From: Flavobacteriales bacterium
GTDB taxonomy: Bacteria; Bacteroidota; Bacteroidia; Flavobacteriales_D; Sanyastnellaceae
Length of the DNA: 5,285 bases
Direction of reading: 5' to 3'
Assembly: GCA_028823435.1 (NCBI GenBank)
Contig: JAPKBK010000131.1
Location: 1-5,285 of the forward strand
Both the position numbers and the translations under genes were made by a program. Position 1 is the stretch's first letter, and every line of letters begins with the position of its first letter. Shown piece by piece: positions 4,147 through 5,285 of this stretch. A model generated the notes under the pieces. It did not search any database. It saw only the letters and a program-made list of their open reading frames with translations, and had not been told where the DNA came from.

Positions 4147-5285
4147 GGTCGGGGAGGAGCGTAGATAGGATACTGCCTTGGCACTACGTACTGTCGGATG
4201 TGATTTCCGCTGCAATCGCTTGGGCTATGTTGTTCATTCATCGAAAAGTTGAGGTAGAGAAGGTTTGGTCTTGGGATTTTAACTCATGGGAATTCGATGA
4301 TAATTACACCTACGGAATCATGCTGGTGCCTGTTTTTTGGGTGGCATTGTATGCTGTGTTGGGAATGTACAACGCGCCCCGTAGAAGACACAAAGCCCTT
4401 GAGTTAACCCAAACTTTAATCGCGACAGCAGTAGGGTCTGTTGTGTTGTTTTTTGTGTTGTTGTTAGATGATTTTGTGAATAGCTATCATCAGTATTACT
4501 ATACGTTTGGGGTGTTGGTCTTAGGGCATTTGATCCTCACCACCATGGGGAGATTGGCTATTGTTTCGCGGACTTTGCGAAAGATAAGAGGGGGTGATTG
4601 GGCATTTAGAACGCTTGTTTTAGGGGGTGCAGAAACAGCCCTACAATTAACGAATGATCTTCAGAATGAATATTTATCTTCTGGTTTTAATCTTTTGGGC
4701 TTTATTCAGGTGAATCAAGAAGCTCCTGCAATGACGAACAAACTAGAGCGTCTCGGTGGTGTAAATGACATTGATTTGGTCTTAGACACGCATCATATTG
4801 AGGATGTCATTGTGGCTGTCGAGCCCTCTGACAGAGAGAAGACGGTTAAATTACTTACCATTCTTGAAGGTCGAAACCTCTCTGTGAAGGTCGTTCCTGG
4901 TCTTTACGATATTCTGAGCGGCAATGTGCGGTCAGGAGCTGTGTATGGGACGCCCCTCATTCATGTCGATCGATTTGTGATGTCACATTGGCAAATGGTT
5001 CTGAAACGGGCCATCGATATTGTTTCTTCATTGTTGGCATTGGTCATTATTTCTCCTTTATTCCTCTTGCTGTCTATTGTTGTCAAGAGTTCCTCAGCAG
5101 GACCGGTCTTTTATCTTCAAGAACGCGTAGGCAGGTATGGGGTCCCCTTTAAAATAATTAAATTCCGTACAATGATCGTGAATGCTGAATCAGGAACCCC
5201 TCAGTTGAGCTCCGGTTCAGATCCCCGTATTACATCATCTGGAAAGTGGATGCGTAAGATGCGTTTTGATGAATTCCCTCAATTT
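4143..5285 (+). CDS. Long-form polyprenyl-phosphate sugar phosphotransferase (WcaJ/WbaP-like), 3' end missing
   Basis: The reading frame is open from the ATG at 4143 through the window edge: 381 codons and no stop. The product is an inner-membrane enzyme of the bacterial sugar transferase family. It moves a sugar 1-phosphate from a UDP-sugar to undecaprenyl phosphate, the first step of exopolysaccharide, capsule or O-antigen synthesis. Four hydrophobic segments lie near residues 15-33, 58-75, 92-109 and 119-136. A soluble Rossmann-like (CoA_binding_3-type) domain follows, opening with RTLVLGGAETALQL (156-169) and ending around PGLYDILSG (252-260). The catalytic part starts with LKRAIDIVSS (287-296) and a membrane helix broken at Ser304-Pro305, the re-entrant helix hallmark. 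GPVFYLQERVGRYG (320-333), FKIIKFRTM (336-344) and RFDEFPQ (374-380) come next, with catalytic pair Asp376-Glu377. Roughly 70-90 C-terminal residues, including the expected GDMS.VGPRP region, lie beyond the window. Substrate sugar cannot be read from this sequence. The ATGA overlap ties it to the lipoprotein gene. Confidence 0.93.
   Translation, partial: MRSGRSVDRILPWHYVLSDVISAAIAWAMLFIHRKVEVEKVWSWDFNSWEFDDNYTYGIMLVPVFWVALYAVLGMYNAPRRRHKALELTQTLIATAVGSVVLFFVLLLDDFVNSYHQYYYTFGVLVLGHLILTTMGRLAIVSRTLRKIRGGDWAFRTLVLGGAETALQLTNDLQNEYLSSGFNLLGFIQVNQEAPAMTNKLERLGGVNDIDLVLDTHHIEDVIVAVEPSDREKTVKLLTILEGRNLSVKVVPGLYDILSGNVRSGAVYGTPLIHVDRFVMSHWQMVLKRAIDIVSSLLALVIISPLFLLLSIVVKSSSAGPVFYLQERVGRYGVPFKIIKFRTMIVNAESGTPQLSSGSDPRITSSGKWMRKMRFDEFPQF

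Overview
The window looks like an ordinary chromosomal stretch from a member of the Bacteroidota, most likely Flavobacteriales. Three proteins point there. The first is a truncated C-terminal sorting domain of the CHU_C / gliding-motility type, used by the type IX secretion system. The second is a DUF4494 protein, a family I know from Bacteroidota. The third is a short TraR/DksA-type zinc finger protein with the SRMDAINN tip typical of that phylum. Clear Shine-Dalgarno sequences are absent at most starts, and one perfect TAnnTTTG -7 box is present, which also fits. No tRNA, rRNA, CRISPR array, insertion sequence or phage gene was seen. Coding density is very high and no gene-free stretch exceeds about 100 bases.

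Layout. 1-237 (+) is the 3' end of a large secreted protein gene. It converges on a DUF4494 gene (259-774, -). A 93-base divergent gap (775-867) separates that gene from pcm (868-1521, +), an L-isoaspartyl protein repair methyltransferase. pcm runs tail-to-tail into a YciO/Sua5-family gene (1518-2138, -), and the two stop codons overlap. Upstream of the YciO gene on the same strand lies a short transaldolase gene (2174-2830, -). These two probably form an operon whose 35-base junction carries a perfect 8-bp inverted repeat. A second divergent gap (2831-2892) leads to a + strand cluster: the DksA-like protein (2893-3225), an uncharacterised lipoprotein (3274-4146), and a long-form polyprenyl-phosphate sugar transferase (4143-5285). 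The transferase is cut by the window edge directly after its catalytic Asp-Glu pair, so it has no stop codon here.

How the genes fit together. Most of the left and centre is housekeeping: protein repair, the pentose phosphate pathway, and a YciO-type relative of the tRNA t6A enzymes. The right end probably opens a surface-polysaccharide locus. The sugar transferase would load the first sugar phosphate onto undecaprenyl phosphate, and the lipoprotein is coupled to it by an ATGA stop/start overlap. I see no convincing evidence of a new multi-gene system. The points most worth a second look are the lipoprotein-transferase coupling, the internal duplication in the DUF4494 protein, the degenerate active-site motifs of the YciO-like protein, and the inverted repeat at the transaldolase stop codon.
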